Source: Euwallacea fornicatus (Eukaryota; Arthropoda; Insecta; Coleoptera; Curculionidae). Taken from it: a DNA stretch of 64,000 nt. Position numbers and translations under genes: made by a program. The notes below the pieces were generated by a model. It saw only the letters and a program-made list of their open reading frames with translations, was not told the origin of the DNA and searched no databases. The number at the start of each line of letters is the position of its first letter. Within the stretch, counting starts at the first letter, position 1. The stretch is from positions 4,650,001 to 4,714,000 of the forward strand of contig NC_089551.1 of NCBI RefSeq assembly GCF_040115645.1, in the 5' to 3' direction. This document shows, piece after piece, positions 1 through 10,486 of the stretch.

Positions 1-1714
1 CTTAAGACCGACTTCTTTAAGGCTGACATACCGTTCCTTTAAATTTCCTGTTTCTCCTTATCCTAATCGCTCTCGATTTAAGAGATGCTACAGGCGAATT
101 CATGTACCGCTTTCGGGGATTTTAGCACATTATGGAAATCGTATTAAGAAATGATTTGACTAGAAAAGGTGGTTCGAAGTAAAACCGACAAGCTATAAGA
201 TACATTTAATATACAGTGTGTTCACGGATAAAGTTCTGAACGGGAGTGTATACATTATACAAGACAGTTTTTAAGCACATTAGTATGACCCGAACGTCAG
301 GATTAAATTCCGAAGCGCTCAGCGCTGAGGGATTTAAGACGTGAGGATAATAAGTAATTCGTAACCGCTGTGCCAATAGCAGTAGGTGCTGCTGATTCAG
401 TGTCAAGAATATTATCAACATTATGGTTTCCATGAAATTTGCCTTCAGATTTCCGCACAAAGGGAGAAACGTTTCGAAAACGAGTAACGAGCGAAAACCT
501 CTCGAAACGCTCTTTGGACGAACATTTCATGAAGAATTTAAATAAAACAAACGCTTCTAGAATTCCGTTCTTTTGTCAAACTTGATATTTCAACAATATT
601 GGTATCTCATTGTTACGCTGAACCAATTATTGGTGTATCACCGCGATAGTTTCCCCGCTCGCCTTAGCAATATCGCACTAATTGAAGTGTTTCAATCTTG
701 TTGCCGTATTAGTCGAAGCGACTCATGAAATTTTCTTTTAACATAAGCGCTACATAAGTGTTACACAACATTTGTAATAATATTAAGGTTGACGCATATT
801 TTATTCGTTTTGATCATATCTTTGGCAACCATTGATTAGCGCCTCTTAGGAGATTGTAGGTACATCGAAGTTCTACGCACGTTATGTATAAAATATAATT
901 TTTGTCAATGGTGGGCGTTTCGAATTCATTGTCATTTAACGTAGATTTCCTGCCAGACCTGCATTTGCTGTAATAAAAACGAATTGGAAAAAATGGTTAT
1001 CCTTCTTTTGAAGCAATTTGGCCTCGTAACGTATAGAGTTGCTATCCCAATGTAATTCGGCTTCTAAATCCAGAAAGAAAATAACTAAAGCCGGAGCTAA
1101 AACAACCAATTTGCTATTGCGGCTATTGAAAGCTTTCAAGCAGTACTAAATTCGAAAGATGTATCTTTCTTTAATAAGTCCTACAAGGATTTTGCTAATA
1201 CAGCTGCCATAAAACGGTGGTCCAATGCAGTGCTCAATTTTTCTAGTGCCGGTTGAGACGGGCTATTCAGTTAGGGTACGTATCTTCAAAGAATCTGGCT
1301 ATATGTCATCCCAATTTATGATATATGACAGATAAAGGATTTCTGACTGAACGAACGAATATTTATCCGCTTTCAGTTCGAGCAAATTCCCAGTTAGAAC
1401 TGTAAACATCTCAGAAAAGATTAGTGGGTGACATCCAATATCCATCATTACCATTAATATCGCAATTAAACAGACAGGCATTTTGTTTATTCTGACCACG
1501 AAATTATGTAACAAGTACGTGATCTCGTAGCGGAAAATATGATTTTACTTATCCAGGAAGGAAAGGCCAATGAGAATTTATTTTATCTTTGCGGTATCGT
1601 TTGACCTCCATTCTAGTAAACTAAACTGTAGTAACGTGAAGTGACCTTCTTTTTGTATAAGGGATGAGAGAATCTGTTAACAGACATGCGATTTTTTTCT
1701 TCTCTTGACTTTAG
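1..1714. other. AT-rich stretch, nothing recognised
   Basis: No coding similarity, RNA gene or paired transposon ends were seen. Short open frames here lack motifs. A single end-like motif (ACAGTGTG near 213) has no partner. Confidence 0.5.
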
Positions 1715-1775
1715 ATCGCTCCTGGAACCGCCGCAGGGTTTTATTCCTGGAGGGGTAAAAAACTTTTGTTCCTCC
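1715..1775 (-). mobile_element. R1-clade 3'UTR-like fragment
   Basis: The segment around CTGGAACCGCCGCAGGG resembles the 3' untranslated region of the R1-clade copies at 28,384-28,549 and 3,757-3,930, where a CCGGAACCGCCGC-like string precedes a GGCATTTACTTCGGGG-like string. The copy is heavily diverged and no poly(A) tail is left. It lies downstream, on the minus strand, of the R1 coding relic at 2,164-2,530, so it may be the tail of that same insertion. Confidence 0.35.
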
Positions 1776-1837
1776 TCTGCCTATAAAGCGCTTTTCGAGC
1801 AATTTCTTGAATTCTTCCAATTAATATAAGTATTTGT

Positions 1838-2120
1838 CGAACTCCCAGCCTAGATCCGTCTAAAATTTCTAACGTAAACTTCTCAGCCTTCTACTGCCTA
1901 AAATTTTTCTGGTGATCCTCTCAATCAGCACCTATCTAGATTTTTCAAAAACTCCTGGCCTTCATCGGTTTAAAATTTCTTTCGTAAATTTCTCAGCTTT
2001 CATCGCCAAAAATTTCTGTTGTAAAATGTGCAGTCCCGATATGTCTAAAGTTTTTGTCGTAAGCCTCCTGCTTTCATATATCTTAAATTTTTGTTGCAAG
2101 ACTCCCAGCCTTCATCCATG
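1838..2120. repeat. Degenerate ~38-bp minisatellite, about 7-8 units
   Basis: Units of 35-41 bp follow one another, each with a CTCCCAGCCTTCATC-like head, a TCTAAAATTT core and a TCGTAAA-like end. Units are strongly diverged. It sits between the R1 coding relic and its 3'UTR-like piece. A lone similar unit occurs near 6,865-6,900 (ACTCCCAACCTCAATCGG). Confidence 0.7.
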
Positions 2121-2163
2121 AACAGTCTGAGTCCTCATCGTTCCATGACCAAACTCCCGTGAT

Positions 2164-2530
2164 TCATTCACTCTCCTCCACTTCCAGTTTACTCCTCTTT
2201 TCAAAGGTTGCTTTCTTATGAAATAAGTCCTCTATCATCTTATTAATCACGCTCCATCCCTCTTTTGATGCCATAATAATCTGTGACACACTTCGCTCCG
2301 TGATCTCTATCGCATGGTTTTTGTGGGTGGCGTCATCTTCCTTCTAGCAGTACCAACAGTCACGATCCTCCTTCTTTCCTATTCTGCGGAAGTAAGAACC
2401 AAGTACCCCTTTACCCCTCATAACCTGTGTTAAAAAGTAATTCGCTTCCTCCTACTTCCTGTCAATCTATATTTTTAGGGTTTTCATGAACGCTTTCGTA
2501 CATTCTTCTTGGAACTGCTCCCATCTGATT
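2164..2530 (-). pseudogene. R1-clade non-LTR retrotransposon ORF2, C-terminal relic
   Basis: Read on the minus strand, this gives the C-terminal part of an R1-clade retrotransposon polyprotein, the region after the reverse transcriptase. A stretch reading FLTQVMRGKGVLGSYF matches the family pattern 'LTQ-x-GHG-x-F-x-YL'. It is followed by the first half of the cysteine-histidine knuckle (DCWYC), an in-frame stop, then DDATH and a tail ending near the stop at 2,164. The HT-to-CP-x-W part of the knuckle looks deleted. Upstream on the minus strand a W-E-Q-F segment and two more stops continue the frame. It is separated from a reverse-transcriptase fragment at 3,259-3,552 by a MITE, in the order expected of a single interrupted element. 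The gene is non-functional. Confidence 0.75.
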
Positions 2531-3120
2531 GACCTTAGCTCAAAAGTGGACGATTTTGAAAATACAGGGCGTCAAAGTGAATGTTAGAAAAGGTAAAAAA
2601 AAATTACTTTGCGTCGTAATACTACTTTTTGAACAAAATGTCGCATTGGGGGATTTTTCGGTGCTGCAACTTAAAATCCGTTTATATTTTGCATGTACAA
2701 TGTAGAGGGCGCTGCCAGCATTAAGTGAACTTCTTTTAAAGGCGTATAACATTTTAATTTTCCGGCATAAAATTTATTTATGAGTAAATTTGGGTTTTCT
2801 TATATGTTTTATGAAATAAAAAGATTTTTTATAATATTAAAAGGCAGAGTAAAAAAGTTTCAGCTAATTTATAAAGAGAATCAAAATACCTTTGATTTGA
2901 TGCACCACGTGATCATTGTGCCATTTAAAATTTTTGAAGGGGTTACCACCCCGTTGACCGGGATAACTCTACACTTACGAATTTGTGATCTAAAAATGTC
3001 CCCCTTAAAAGTAAAGTTGACGTATCTCGGGGTTCTCTGAAGAATAAAATTCCATTCAAGATATTTCAGTTGTACTGGTTTAAATGGGCCACTTTTTATG
3101 TACTTTTAGATATCTAACGC
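2526..3120. mobile_element. Partial copy of the MITE family seen at 54,766-55,781
   Basis: From about 2,526 (CTCAAAAGTGGACG, then TACAGGGCGTCAAAGTG) to about 2,830 this aligns with 54,845-55,130, sharing the blocks AACAAAATGTCGCATTGGGGG and AGGGCGCTGCCAGCATTAAG. The outer ~110 bp of the left end is missing, and the right part (to about 3,120) is diverged. It splits the R1 relic. Short open frames inside it are chance. Confidence 0.65.
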
Positions 3121-3258
3121 TCTGTCTACTGTGAATATTCTCATTACCCACTCTCACTTTGATTTCCCTAATTGTTCTTCTTTCTTCCAATACAATCACC
3201 TAAAGCTTCTCTATCGCTACCATCAATTTCATTTCCTTCGGTTTCCAATGACTCATGA

Positions 3259-3552
3259 TTAGATGCAGCGATTTTTAGTCCGGTGCTCCATGGTGTCCCC
3301 CATGACACCCACGTCATCTGCATATGCCACCAGTCTCACAATGCTTTCCTTCTTCGCCCTGAGCATCTTATCATAGAACACATTCTGCAAGGTCCGGTAG
3401 AATGTCGAACTTTGTGGTACTTTGCAAGTCATCCTGTGTTTTCTTCTATTTAACTCAACAATTTTTATTTTGTAATTTTGGACTTTGTTTTTCTTTAGCT
3501 TATTAATGATCTTCCTGCACGTCAGTGAATAAAGCGTGTTCTTAACGCCCAT
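3259..3552 (-). pseudogene. R1-clade reverse transcriptase fragment with YADD box
   Basis: The 97-codon frame reads KVPQSSTFYRTLQNVFYD and then VRLVAYADDVGVM. These match the reverse transcriptase pair 'G-VPQGS...L-W-N-x-x-YD' and 'L-V-x-Y/F-ADD' of R1-clade non-LTR retrotransposons, and YADD is the catalytic motif of the palm. Both ends run out of similarity. Only about 50 residues around the active site are preserved. On the minus strand it lies upstream of the C-terminal relic at 2,164-2,530, so both are probably parts of one old insertion with a large internal deletion and an inserted MITE. It has no intact start and cannot encode a working enzyme. Confidence 0.75.
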
Positions 3553-3756
3553 TAATACTGCAATTCTAAACTTCTGGTGAGTGTATAAGCAATGTAACCT
3601 GAACTAACCTTCTATGTGCCAGGTCGGGTACTTCTGGGACTATCCTTTTAGTTGCGTCTTATTGATTACGCATCATTCAGTAATAGTACAGAATTGGCAG
3701 CACATCACTCATCGAAATTGGACAAATTGGACATAACTAACCGAAACTAACCTTGT

Positions 3757-4283
3757 TTCTGTAGAGGAGGCGAACCTTCCTAGGTACTCAGTCGGATGGT
3801 TCGTCGACCAGTTTATGTGAGATTTATCCCTGATGGAGACGCTTATCCACTAAAAATCTCCCCTCTTCACCCTGGATCTCTCCAGGAATACCCACAAGGC
3901 ATTACTTCAGGGGGAGAATAAAATAAAAACAACTCTATGTGGTTTGTCTGGTCCTCCCTTACGTTATTCTTCCGTTCTTCTCAGAGTCCTTCTTTTTTCT
4001 CTCTGCCTCTTCACCTTATTTTCCATAATATTCTCAATCATGGCTCTGAACGCACCTCATTTTTTCTCGTACCCTATCAGTCACACTCCTCTCCAGGCTT
4101 AGGCTTGTCCCTCTCGCTCTCTTCCCCTCCATCTCTCACTCAGGGCACTCCCACATGGCGTGGTCTGGTGTATCCTTGGTGGTTATTCGATAATACCAGT
4201 ATTGTCTTCTTCACGGAACTCCTATTTTGCATAAGTAGCTCCCGAACACACCATGTCCAGTGAACATCTGCGTTAGCGCATAA
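3757..4283 (-). mobile_element. 5'-truncated R1-clade retrotransposon copy (3' end)
   Basis: The minus strand carries GHGVFGSYL, a degraded knuckle (TPDHAMWECPE), an E-rich tail and then a 3'UTR that includes a GGATCTCTCCAGG-like block also found at 28,384-28,549. The copy at 56,646-57,173 has the same order (GHGVFGKYL...EHTIWGCPEW), and its truncation point is close to this one. Several stops interrupt the frame. The plus-strand 108-codon frame over this piece is only its antisense. The poly(A) end has decayed. Both flanks hold AACTAACCT, a possible target duplication, but those flanks are low-complexity, so this is weak. Confidence 0.75.
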
Positions 4284-7200
4284 TTGCAATTAACCTGAAG
4301 TAACGTGAACTAACCTGACAAAAATGTAAGAAACCACGTGGTGCGTTTACATACATCGTAGTAAATAAAATGGTAATAATTATTTAATGTTAGCGTTAAC
4401 ATCAAGCCAGCTTCAACCAAGAATCTCGGATATACTTTAGGCTCTATTTTCTTGTTTGTACGGCAATTTCGGTGCAAGTGAAGTTGAGAGTTAATTAGTG
4501 TTTTGTTTCTTAGTCCTGCTGTAAAAAAGGCACTTCAGGATAAAAATAAGGAAACACTCTGTTAGTGCGGAAGACCCTCGATGTAGAAGCACTCTGGTAT
4601 ATCGGTTTCGCAAAAAGTGCCTCGGATTTCAGGGTTGAAGGTGAAAAATAGTAAAGTAAATGCAAATAATTATTAGTCGAGTTTTTTGGGTGGAATTTCA
4701 CAATTTTCCTGCATTAAACCCAAATCACATACTTCATAGTCATTCTTGATTAATTACATCGCAGACGCCAAAAAGCCCGCAACCGTGAGGGCGTTTGTCC
4801 GTTGCAGTTGCACAATATGCTCATAATCATGGGATGTTGCGAAATTCCGTTATCAGCATGTACTTAGTGCTGTTATATCTAATAAATAGTAGTAGCAGTC
4901 ATGCTGTTTGGTTAACTACAGTGTGCCCACGCATGACGCAGTGCAGCAGGAATTCTTTTGAGTAAGTCCTATGAGGGCAGGAATGTATCGCATCAAAAGA
5001 CAACAACGTAAAGGTTTAGTTATAGAGTTGGTTATACGGTTACGTGTAAGGGAAACTTCTGTTTCGTGTTCGGAGTAACAGATGAATGTAGACCCCAACA
5101 CGCATATCACTTTAGCAAATTGAACATTGACTATAATGTGCGATGCGAAATGTAACAAAGCCTGGGTCTACCGATTTAAAATCGTTGTTTTCCAGTTGGA
5201 ATTATACTGAAAACTTCGGCAGTTTTACGAGAAATAGATTCGATAAAGGATCCCATAAGCATCACCATTGAACAAGTATAGTCCATTTATTCGAATTGGA
5301 TTATGGGCATCGTTTTCACCGTTTCTGAGATAAGGCACCCGAACAGGAATAACATAAATTGAGTGTCCGTAACAATATAACGTTACCTCCCCACATTGGA
5401 ATTATGATCTGATGTTGCCCGTGCCGCTTTTATTTCTCCAGAGAGTCTGATGATGAAATTTAATTTCAGGAGAAGTTTCGAAGTGATACATGTTCCTTCG
5501 TATTACCACGTTACATATATTCCTAGCGTGCGCCATTATGGACGGAAGGTGAAAGTTGATAGAGGGAGACAACTTAAAAAATTGTCTGCTGATAGGGAAA
5601 TTATGCAAATGCCAAAATAGACAATCCAATGAGTCCAATAATTGAATTACCGGTCAAAATTCTCAGCTCAAGATGGAAGAAAACTACTCTATAAACTTTG
5701 AAAATATTAATAAAACTCACTTAAGTAGAATATAATGAAGAGAAGTCAAGACACTAAAGATAATGAATATACAAATTTAGTTCGCTTTGAACGAATTTCT
5801 GATTGCTCAATTCGCTTCTGCGAGAAATGTCTAACGTCGTTAGGCAGGACATTTATATTCAGGGCAATATTAAACTTTACCCTTCAGAATTAATTTTATT
5901 AACTAAGGGCTGTGGAGGATTTATTACGAAAAATGCACTCACATATACAGGGTGCTTTTTGGAAAGCGACATAAGGCAATTTTAGGAAATCAGCCGTATT
6001 GGGTGGATTTTTTCAATTTAGGAAGTGTCTCGAATTGTTCCAAACCGTTTAGAAAATAGCGGTCGGTATTAAGTAGATAATCAAAAAGTGTAGTAATTAA
6101 ATGTAAGTATACAGGGTGACAAGAAAAGGCGCAAAAATATTTTCGGGGGGAGTTCCGTGGGTTCAAATTAAACAATTAATCATTTAAACGCGCAGTGGCA
6201 ATCGCTTAAATTTTGAGATACACAACAAAGGCTTTAGTTTATGCTATATTTTTATCAAAATTAGATTTTATTTGAGAACAATCACCAATCCTTGAGGTCT
6301 GCGGAAAATACTCGTGTATTAATGGGCGAATAATAATTCCAACTTTATTGAGGCGATCGCTTCGCTCACGCGTTAAACTGTTTTGCTTATTGGTTAAATA
6401 ACTATTATTGCTCATAACTAAGAAAATTACATCACATTGACATAAAACATAAAAGTTTTCCTATATACGCGAGTTTTCATTTTTCACTTCTAGCAGTGAC
6501 TAACAGTGGCTTGTTTTGTTTCTCTTCCAAATGGTAACGTCTACTAGTCAAAATGTATGGAAATAATTTTACTGTCCAGTAAAAAGTAAACTTTTGATTC
6601 GGGGGAAAATAAGTTTAGGAGTAATGAGGAAATAAATCGAATTGTCCAATAGAGAAAGCAAGGTTTCGATTTTTCCCTTACGTTATGGATGTAGTGTGAA
6701 TGCGTCTTTAGGGAAGAATTTTCTGATAATTGATTTCGCAGTAAATCCTGCCAGCATCAGAAAGTAAATTAAATGAAAAACAGTGACAAAAGAGCCTTAT
6801 TTTGTTAGTATTTTGAGGTGATAACTGTACGCCATTTTACTATCAAATTCTAGATACAAGGAACTAAATTTCAAAACTCCCAACCTCAATCGGCCTGAAT
6901 GTCTGTCTTTATTTTCAAATTGTGATAATTTACTACCTTAATAAATCAGTTTTTGGGATGTTCGGAAATTCTATTAAGCGGTGCTGCAATAGACCTCGAT
7001 ATTGCAATTTTTGGAAAACTTATTGTAGTTTCTTACATAGGGCAAAAATCGAAAATCCTAATATTCGCGTGAAATTACGTTGGAAAGGAAATTGTGTTTT
7101 TAATTTATACAGTGGGGCTCAAAGACTCACAATTTTATATGGAATTTTGCTTCATCCTGTATGGCATTGCAAAAACCTTTTTTCTTTTTTTTTCAATATG

Positions 7201-7387
7201 CGCAGGGGACTGATTTTAGAGGAATCGGACTTTCGGAATCTTTTTTTTTAATTGACTAAGAAATAAATGAACTTCACGCCCGTAAACGTTGTCGAGAAAT
7301 ATGCCGTTTCAAGTAAATATTTTCGGTGTTCTCCAATTCATAATTTTAACGAATTTCAATTCGTTATGTAAGTAATGTTGGATTTAT
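4284..7387. other. Long AT-rich stretch with unpaired transposon-end motifs
   Basis: No gene or element could be delimited. Two TA-CAGGGTG motifs (near 5,950 and 6,115) look like left ends of CAGGGTG transposons, but convincing right ends were not found. A CATCCTGTATGG motif near 7,155 could be a decayed partner of the second. Open frames of 60-109 codons have no recognisable motif. Confidence 0.4.
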
Positions 7388-7534
7388 ACAGCGCACAACG
7401 CATAACGTAATGGATAGCATAGAATTACCATTTAAACAGCGCATAACCTATACATAACAAATGACATAGAACTTTCATGGCTTTTTAACTTTCGATGCAA
7501 TTCTTATGCATTATGTTATGCGCTATGGACTGTA
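7388..7534. mobile_element. Short palindromic MITE-like element, ~147 bp
   Basis: The left end ACAGCGCACAACGCATAACGTAATG is mirrored at the right by CATTATGTTATGCGCTATGGACTGT, about 25 bp with a few mismatches and small gaps. The interior repeats ACAGCGCATAAC once more. There is no coding capacity. A target duplication could not be read, so the transposon superfamily is undetermined. Confidence 0.5.
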
Positions 7535-9132
7535 CAGGGCCGGTCACTGAAAATCGGGCCACGCCCGCAAAATTCCCCTTTAGCGCTCGTTGTTGAGCCG
7601 CTAAACTTTACTTTAGGATAAAGTGTGACATTTCTACGTCAAAAACCGAGGCCTGCGGCGTACGTTCGTAGGGACTATAGTTAATGAAATCAAATTAAGA
7701 ACGTTTTTTGGGAAAAACAGGAGTGCGCCACTGGTTTGAACGCCTTCCGAAACGGACATGCACCAAATTTCATTAAAAAGTAATGCGCAGTAATAATTTT
7801 CTGGCGCAATTAAATATCAGATTCCTGTTATGAATTTATTTCGCGATGAAGCATGCCATAGAATAAAACATCAATAACTAATTTTTATTCGCAGCAATAT
7901 TGAACAAAATTATTAATGGAGTAAAAGAATGGAAAAGATGCTGAAATTCTCATTATTTTCTTAGATGTTTTCGATAACACATACGTGTGCTTCAGCTATT
8001 CTAGTTGGTAACTTTTTCCTGGCTGTGATCTTGGCTTGTAAATTTTTTCCTGGAGGAATCCGCAAGAGAGAACCTCACAACAGAGCACTGACTGAGTCGC
8101 TGACTCGAAACACTCAGTCAGTGTGTTAGAGGAGATATAATCTAACACTCGGCGGAAGAAGACCTCGTCTTAATCTCACCGTGCAGACTTTTCATCGGTG
8201 CGTGACGGCCTTTCCTGGTTATAGATTATACTATTGTAATTGAAGCTTAAAGGAGTACCTAGTTAATACTAAAGCGGTCAAAACCCTGTTTCCACAACAA
8301 AAATATTTGTCTATTCGTGGAACTTAACAGAAACACAATAAGATCCCGTGATTTACTAGTCATAAATTCAGTAACACAAGAGATTATTTTGGTAAACTTG
8401 AGAACAAAAGGGCCAATATTTATTATTTTGTTTTCTAGCTTTTAATGAAGTAAGCACATTGTCCCGCGTGTGATTTATGTTATGAGGTTCACAGAAAAAA
8501 AAAACAATTTTCCTTACTGACACGTACTATGTTCTTGTCGGGTACGTTTTTGGATCACCACTGATCAGGTACATTTTCACGTCTCATATTTTGCTTTTAT
8601 GACAACCTTGGCTAAATTCCAATATTCCACACCCTATCGGCTGCAAATAAACGATGGAGTCACATTCGATTATGCCATTAAGGGCTGTGCCCTTTATAAC
8701 ATTAGCCCTGGTAGAAAACGTTGTTAGTAATTGATTCGTCTCGTAAATTACCTTGTCCTGGCGCTAATCCGAATATTCTCGTTGGCTCTGTTTTTCTTCT
8801 CATTATGACTGTGCCCACTTTAGTAAAGTATTTATTTATTTTTTGTTTGATTTTTTAGCTTTGGGTCCTGCTTGGCTTGAGCTGGGCCGAAAATGTTTTC
8901 TAGATTTGTTCCCGAATACGGTAAATTATTTCGTTGTTAATTTGCTGATATTTATTAAATTTTTAGTAGTGAATGTGACAACTTGAGACTAAAGCTACTC
9001 TCTAGAGCTCACGGTCCTGCAATAGCGCGCCAGATTTCTTTAGCAGCGATACCAACAAAGTTCACAATTTTTTATTTCTGCAAGATTACACAAAACAAGT
9101 AGGCGAATTTTCAAAAATTATTTTTTAACATA
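7535..9132. other. Unrecognised stretch with stem-loops
   Basis: No gene is recognised. The stretch contains the two adjacent perfect stem-loops listed separately, inside a GC-richer segment of about 150 bp (8,040-8,220). Confidence 0.4.
8086..8147. repeat. Two adjacent perfect stem-loops
   Basis: CACTGACTGAGT (8,086-8,097) pairs perfectly with ACTCAGTCAGTG (8,112-8,123) over a 14-base loop. GTGTTAGA then pairs with TCTAACAC (ending about 8,147) over a 10-base loop. The two helices nearly abut. No tRNA or other known RNA fold was matched. Confidence 0.6.
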
Positions 9133-10486
9133 CAGGGTGGTCCCAAAAAGTGTCACCATCTACAGCTGCATTATTTTAAATTAATTATTTTATAATGAAA
9201 ATTACAAATTTTGTGTTATTTTCCGATTTGTGTGCTAAACACTGATTTTTGATATCAGTCTACTGGAGCCCAAGGAACACCTAATAAGCCACATTTTGAC
9301 GTGTCTTGGTGTTAAAAAAGTCCTCAATAACCGCCGAAATAGGTTTCTGAATTTGCCTGACTTCAAACCTCAATTACTTGCTTATTTTAAGTGGAATGTC
9401 CCAGTTTTCTCCACTGCATCGTTTTCAGAATTCAAAAATCTACAACTTCCATTAACAATTCTCTATGCCTAAACCCGGGTATATCTGATTTCCTGAAAAT
9501 AGCCCCTTTTTGGCATTTAAATATTTTGATAGTCATATCGTCTCACTTCTGACAGTTTTCGTTTTTTCCTGTTCTTCATAATTGTCACTTCTAGTTTAAG
9601 GAAATCGTTCAAGTACTCTATTGAAGCTGGTTGGCTCTGGACGATGTCTCTTCGGAAGCATAACTTCTATTGGTCAGAAAATAATTTTTCTCACTGTCCC
9701 CCAAAGCAAATATCATATCAATCAACACTTTCTTTGAAAAATTAATTATTTTATATTAGACTATCTGGAATTTTTGAAATCAAATACAAATAAAAATCTG
9801 AAAATTGACAAACTATTTATTGTCTTACTGTAAACTGCAAATTGCGATGGGCGTTACTTTATCAACTAGAGAAAATTTTAGCAGTCAAAATGATATTTTT
9901 CATGATTGCTAACGTCAACAGTTATCATGATGTTATCGTTATGTCATGAAAAATGTTATTTTGACATTTTTCATGACTTCTAACATCATTATGTCATAAA
10001 AATGTCAATTTGACATTTTTCATCGCCGTCAAAACATTTAGAAACCAAAAAGGGGTCATTTTCGGGACTTTAGAAATGGCTACGTTTAGGGATAGGGTAA
10101 AGTTAAGCTAGCAAAAGTTGTAGATTTTTGGATTCTGAAATATTCTTCTATTTGAAATAAGCTAGTTATTGAGGTTTGAAGGACTTTGGAGACCTATTTC
10201 GGCAGTCTTGGACGACTTTTCAAAAATTAACGGACGTCAAAACGTAGTTTATTAGATTCTCTGTTAGCCTCAGAAGGCTAATTCCAAAATTCAGAGCGCA
10301 CAATACTGGTTTGCGTGACACCTTGCAGCTGTCAAATTTTTCTGAATAATTCGGAAACGGTAAACTTTAATGATGGAGTATCTTACATAAATTTACCTTG
10401 AAATTTAACGGGAGATCCAAAAATAACGAAACAATTAGATGATGCCATTTAAAATAACGATTGTCACACTTTTTCGAGCCGCCCTG
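9133..10486. mobile_element. Foldback CAGGGTG transposon, 1.35 kb, non-autonomous
   Basis: TA-CAGGGTGGTCCCAAAAAGTG on the left is mirrored by CACTTTTTCGAGCCGCCCTG-TA on the right. The inverted similarity continues inward for roughly 400 bp (for example CAAACCTCAATTACTTG against TAGTTATTGAGGTTTG, and AAAATAGCCCC against GGGGTCATTTTC) with many mismatches. The centre (about 9,880-10,030) holds tandem short mirror repeats built from TTTGACATTTTTCATGA. There is no coding remnant. The terminal bases resemble irritans-type mariner ends as well as the other CAGGGTG elements here. Confidence 0.75.

Noticed and set aside
205..240. ACAGTGTG end-like motif
   Set aside because: No mirrored end was found within several kilobases. 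The same applies to 4,917.
3937..4263. 108-codon plus-strand frame rich in S, L and F
   Set aside because: Antisense of an R1-clade coding relic, which explains its codon pattern.
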